Assembly (NCBI GenBank): GCA_023416455.1
Contig: JAEZHQ010000022.1
Location: 1 to 6,555 of the forward strand
Length of the DNA stretch: 6,555 nucleotides
DNA from: Pseudomonadota bacterium
GTDB taxonomy: Bacteria > Pseudomonadota > Alphaproteobacteria > Azospirillales > Azospirillaceae
Direction: 5' to 3'
Translations under genes and position numbers: made by a program
Shown here: piece by piece, positions 5,398-6,555 of the stretch
Numbering within the stretch: the stretch's first letter is position 1
Layout of the letters: each line of letters begins with the position of its first letter
Notes under the pieces: model-generated
What the model saw: the letters and a program-made list of their open reading frames with translations, nothing else
Database searches by the model: none
Told to the model about the DNA's origin: nothing

Positions 5398-6555
5398 TGG
5401 CCGGCTTCCCGTTGACGATCAAGGGCCGCACCTGGGCAGCGAGCGACTTTGCTCCATATGGGTATGCCCAGAACTTTCCGATATTCGTCGGCGAAGTCGC
5501 CGACGAATTCGCCGGCTACCTTGCCCAGGCACAGGCCGTCGCCGCCGCGGCCGCCACCAAGGCCGGCGAGGCGTCGGCCGCTGCGACCACGGCGACCGCG
5601 AAGGCTGCCGAGGCGTCGGCAAGCGCAACCGCTGTCTCGACCGCGCTCAGCGCCTATGCCCCGCTGGCGTCCCCGGCCCTGACCGGGACACCGACGGCGC
5701 CGACCGCTGCGGCCGGGACCAGCACGGCGCAGCTGGCGACCACGGCCTTCGTCGCGGCGGCGGTCGGAACGCGCGAGGCGGCCATCGCGGCCGGCACCAC
5801 CGCCCAGTATTGGCGGGGGGACAAGACCTGGGCGACCCTGGGCACCGCGGCGCTGCAAAATGTCTCGGCATTCGCCACAGCAGCGCAAGGGGCCAAAGCC
5901 GACAGCGCGGTGCAGCCAGCGGCCTTGGCCGGTTACGCCCCCCTGGCGTCACCGGCGTTGACCGGCACGCCGACCGCCCCGACGGCAGCTGCCGGGACCG
6001 GCACGGCGCAACTGGCGACCACGGCCTTCGTCACGGCGGCGGTCGGAACGCGCGAAGCGGCGGTCTCCGCTGGCACAGCCGACCAGTATTACCGCGGCGA
6101 CAAGACGTGGGCCACGCTTGATCAAGCGGCCGTGGCCGGGCTGACGCCAGCATCGCGCCCGACATTTTCCGGCATGACGTCACATGGCAGTGTCATTCTC
6201 TACACAGATGACGGATTTATTGTGTCCCCGGCAGGGGGGAACGCAAACTCAAAAAAACTCAGACTGGTATCGCCGGTTGGCAATAACGGTTCTTACCTCC
6301 AAGTAGGAGCAAACGTGTCTGATACGTCGGCTGATTTGATTGTCAGCCGCACCGGCACGCCAAATACGACAATTCGTAACTTCAACATTTACGCACAAAA
6401 TGTCACGTTTTCTTCGACGCCGACCTTCCCCACCCCTTCTCCTGGCGACAACTCCACCAAAGCCGCCACCACGGCTTTCGTCGCCAACGCCATTTCCAAC
6501 CCGACGCTGCCGTCCTACACGGTGGCGACCGTCCCGACCGCATCCCCCGCGGGCC
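5397..6555 (+). CDS. Tail fibre protein (3' end outside window)
   Basis: The frame is open from ATG 5397 to the window edge: 386 codons and no stop. Residues 1-45 form a non-repetitive head likely to attach to the tail. Residues about 46-86 are an Ala/Thr/Ser/Glu-rich helical stretch typical of trimeric fibre stems. Two near-identical 62-residue units follow (87-148 and 180-241), each with Leu-Ala-Ser-Pro-Ala-Leu-Thr-Gly-Thr-Pro, Ala-Thr-Thr-Ala-Phe-Val and Gln-Tyr-x-Arg-Gly-Asp-Lys-Thr-Trp, motifs well known in phage tail fibres. Residues about 259-337 are beta-rich and encoded by much lower-GC DNA. A third degenerate repeat (338-368) again ends in Ala-Thr-Thr-Ala-Phe-Val. The last residues (Pro-Ser-Tyr-Thr-Val-Ala-Thr ... 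Ser-Pro-Ala-Gly) match the opening of a common fibre C-terminal segment, so perhaps only some tens of residues are missing. It would trimerise and bind the host surface; the receptor is unknown. Confidence 0.9.
   Translation, partial: MAGFPLTIKGRTWAASDFAPYGYAQNFPIFVGEVADEFAGYLAQAQAVAAAAATKAGEASAAATTATAKAAEASASATAVSTALSAYAPLASPALTGTPTAPTAAAGTSTAQLATTAFVAAAVGTREAAIAAGTTAQYWRGDKTWATLGTAALQNVSAFATAAQGAKADSAVQPAALAGYAPLASPALTGTPTAPTAAAGTGTAQLATTAFVTAAVGTREAAVSAGTADQYYRGDKTWATLDQAAVAGLTPASRPTFSGMTSHGSVILYTDDGFIVSPAGGNANSKKLRLVSPVGNNGSYLQVGANVSDTSADLIVSRTGTPNTTIRNFNIYAQNVTFSSTPTFPTPSPGDNSTKAATTAFVANAISNPTLPSYTVATVPTASPAG
5483..5508. repeat. Perfect inverted repeat, 12-bp arms, 2-base centre
   Basis: The left arm 5483-5494 (ATTCGTCGGCGA) is the exact reverse complement of the right arm 5497-5508, with AG between. 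In mRNA it could form a stem of about 11 bp with a 4-base loop, 86 bases after the fibre start codon. It encodes residues 29-38 of the fibre, around Phe-Val-Gly-Glu-Val-Ala-Asp-Glu-Phe. No T-run follows, so it does not look like an intrinsic terminator. Confidence 0.9.
5655..6119 (+). repeat. Two direct repeats of about 186 bp in the tail fibre gene
   Basis: Bases 5655-5840 and 5934-6119 encode matching 62-residue units (fibre residues 87-148 and 180-241) at an exact 279-base offset with no indels. The middle part is nearly identical in DNA: over about 56 bases starting near 5728 and 6007 I count three differences. The intervening 31 residues (149-179) contain Gln-Gly-Ala-Lys-Ala-Asp-Ser-Ala-Val-Gln-Pro, a familiar fibre linker, and are not duplicated. 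Such DNA identity points to recent duplication or ongoing gene conversion, and offers a site for homologous exchange of fibre tips. Confidence 0.9.
6181..6420 (+). other. Low-GC segment inside the tail fibre gene
   Basis: By hand count 116 of these 240 bases are G or C (48%), against 48 of 60 (80%) at 5941-6000. Codon use changes too: AAA, AGA, ATT, GTA, AAT and TTT appear, which are rare in the flanking repeats. The encoded residues (about 262-341) are rich in Asn, Ser, Val and Ile with alternating strand-like patterning. It lies between the second fibre repeat and the third degenerate one. I infer an exchanged host-recognition or shaft segment of different origin. Confidence 0.75.

Noticed and set aside
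5483..5508. Intrinsic terminator
   Set aside because: The stem is strong but no T-run follows, and it lies inside an open, well-initiated gene that continues for over 1000 bases.
5196..5888. 230-codon open frame on the - strand opposite the fibre start
   Set aside because: Gly/Arg-rich low-complexity product opposite the Ala-rich fibre stem; antisense to two supported genes.
1..6555. CRISPR array, tRNA, toxin-antitoxin or defence genes
   Set aside because: The whole window is taken up by four contiguous tail genes; the only repeats found are in-frame protein repeats and one inverted repeat.

Overview
The window is a solid block of tailed-phage (siphovirus-type) tail genes, all on the + strand, with no real intergenic space. 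GC content is high, third codon positions are mostly G or C, and the 508- and 288-residue proteins resemble tail proteins I associate with phages and prophages of GC-rich proteobacteria. An alphaproteobacterial host is my best inference. No integrase, attachment site, tRNA or host gene is visible, so a prophage cannot be told from a free phage genome.

Layout. Positions 1-3006 hold the C-terminal 1001 residues of what is most likely a tail tape measure protein; the gene probably starts upstream. It is built from internal duplications: a 70-residue helical unit twice, an 82-residue unit twice that carries four EF-hand calcium-binding loops, and a short seven-residue repeat. Near its end is the His/Gly-Gly ... 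Pro-Glu ... Gly-Ser-Glu motif common at tape measure C-termini. After a 5-base gap, 3012-4538 encodes a 508-residue tail hub or baseplate-like protein. It overlaps by 8 bases the 288-residue gene at 4531-5397, a putative minor tail protein. That gene overlaps by one base a tail fibre gene that starts at 5397 and runs off the right edge.

How they work together. The order tape measure, hub-like protein, minor tail protein, fibre is that of a tail-tip module. The first protein would set tail length and be ejected with the DNA, the next two would form or decorate the tip, and the fibre would bind the host. Tight spacing, start/stop overlaps and good Shine-Dalgarno sequences before genes 2 and 4 indicate one translationally coupled transcript; no promoter or terminator is seen inside the window.

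Most notable points: paired, duplicated EF-hands inside a tape measure protein; a perfect inverted repeat with 12-bp arms inside the fibre gene; and a fibre made of near-identical repeats followed by a 240-base segment of about 48% GC, which looks like an exchanged receptor-binding region. I see no defence system, toxin pair, CRISPR array or RNA gene.
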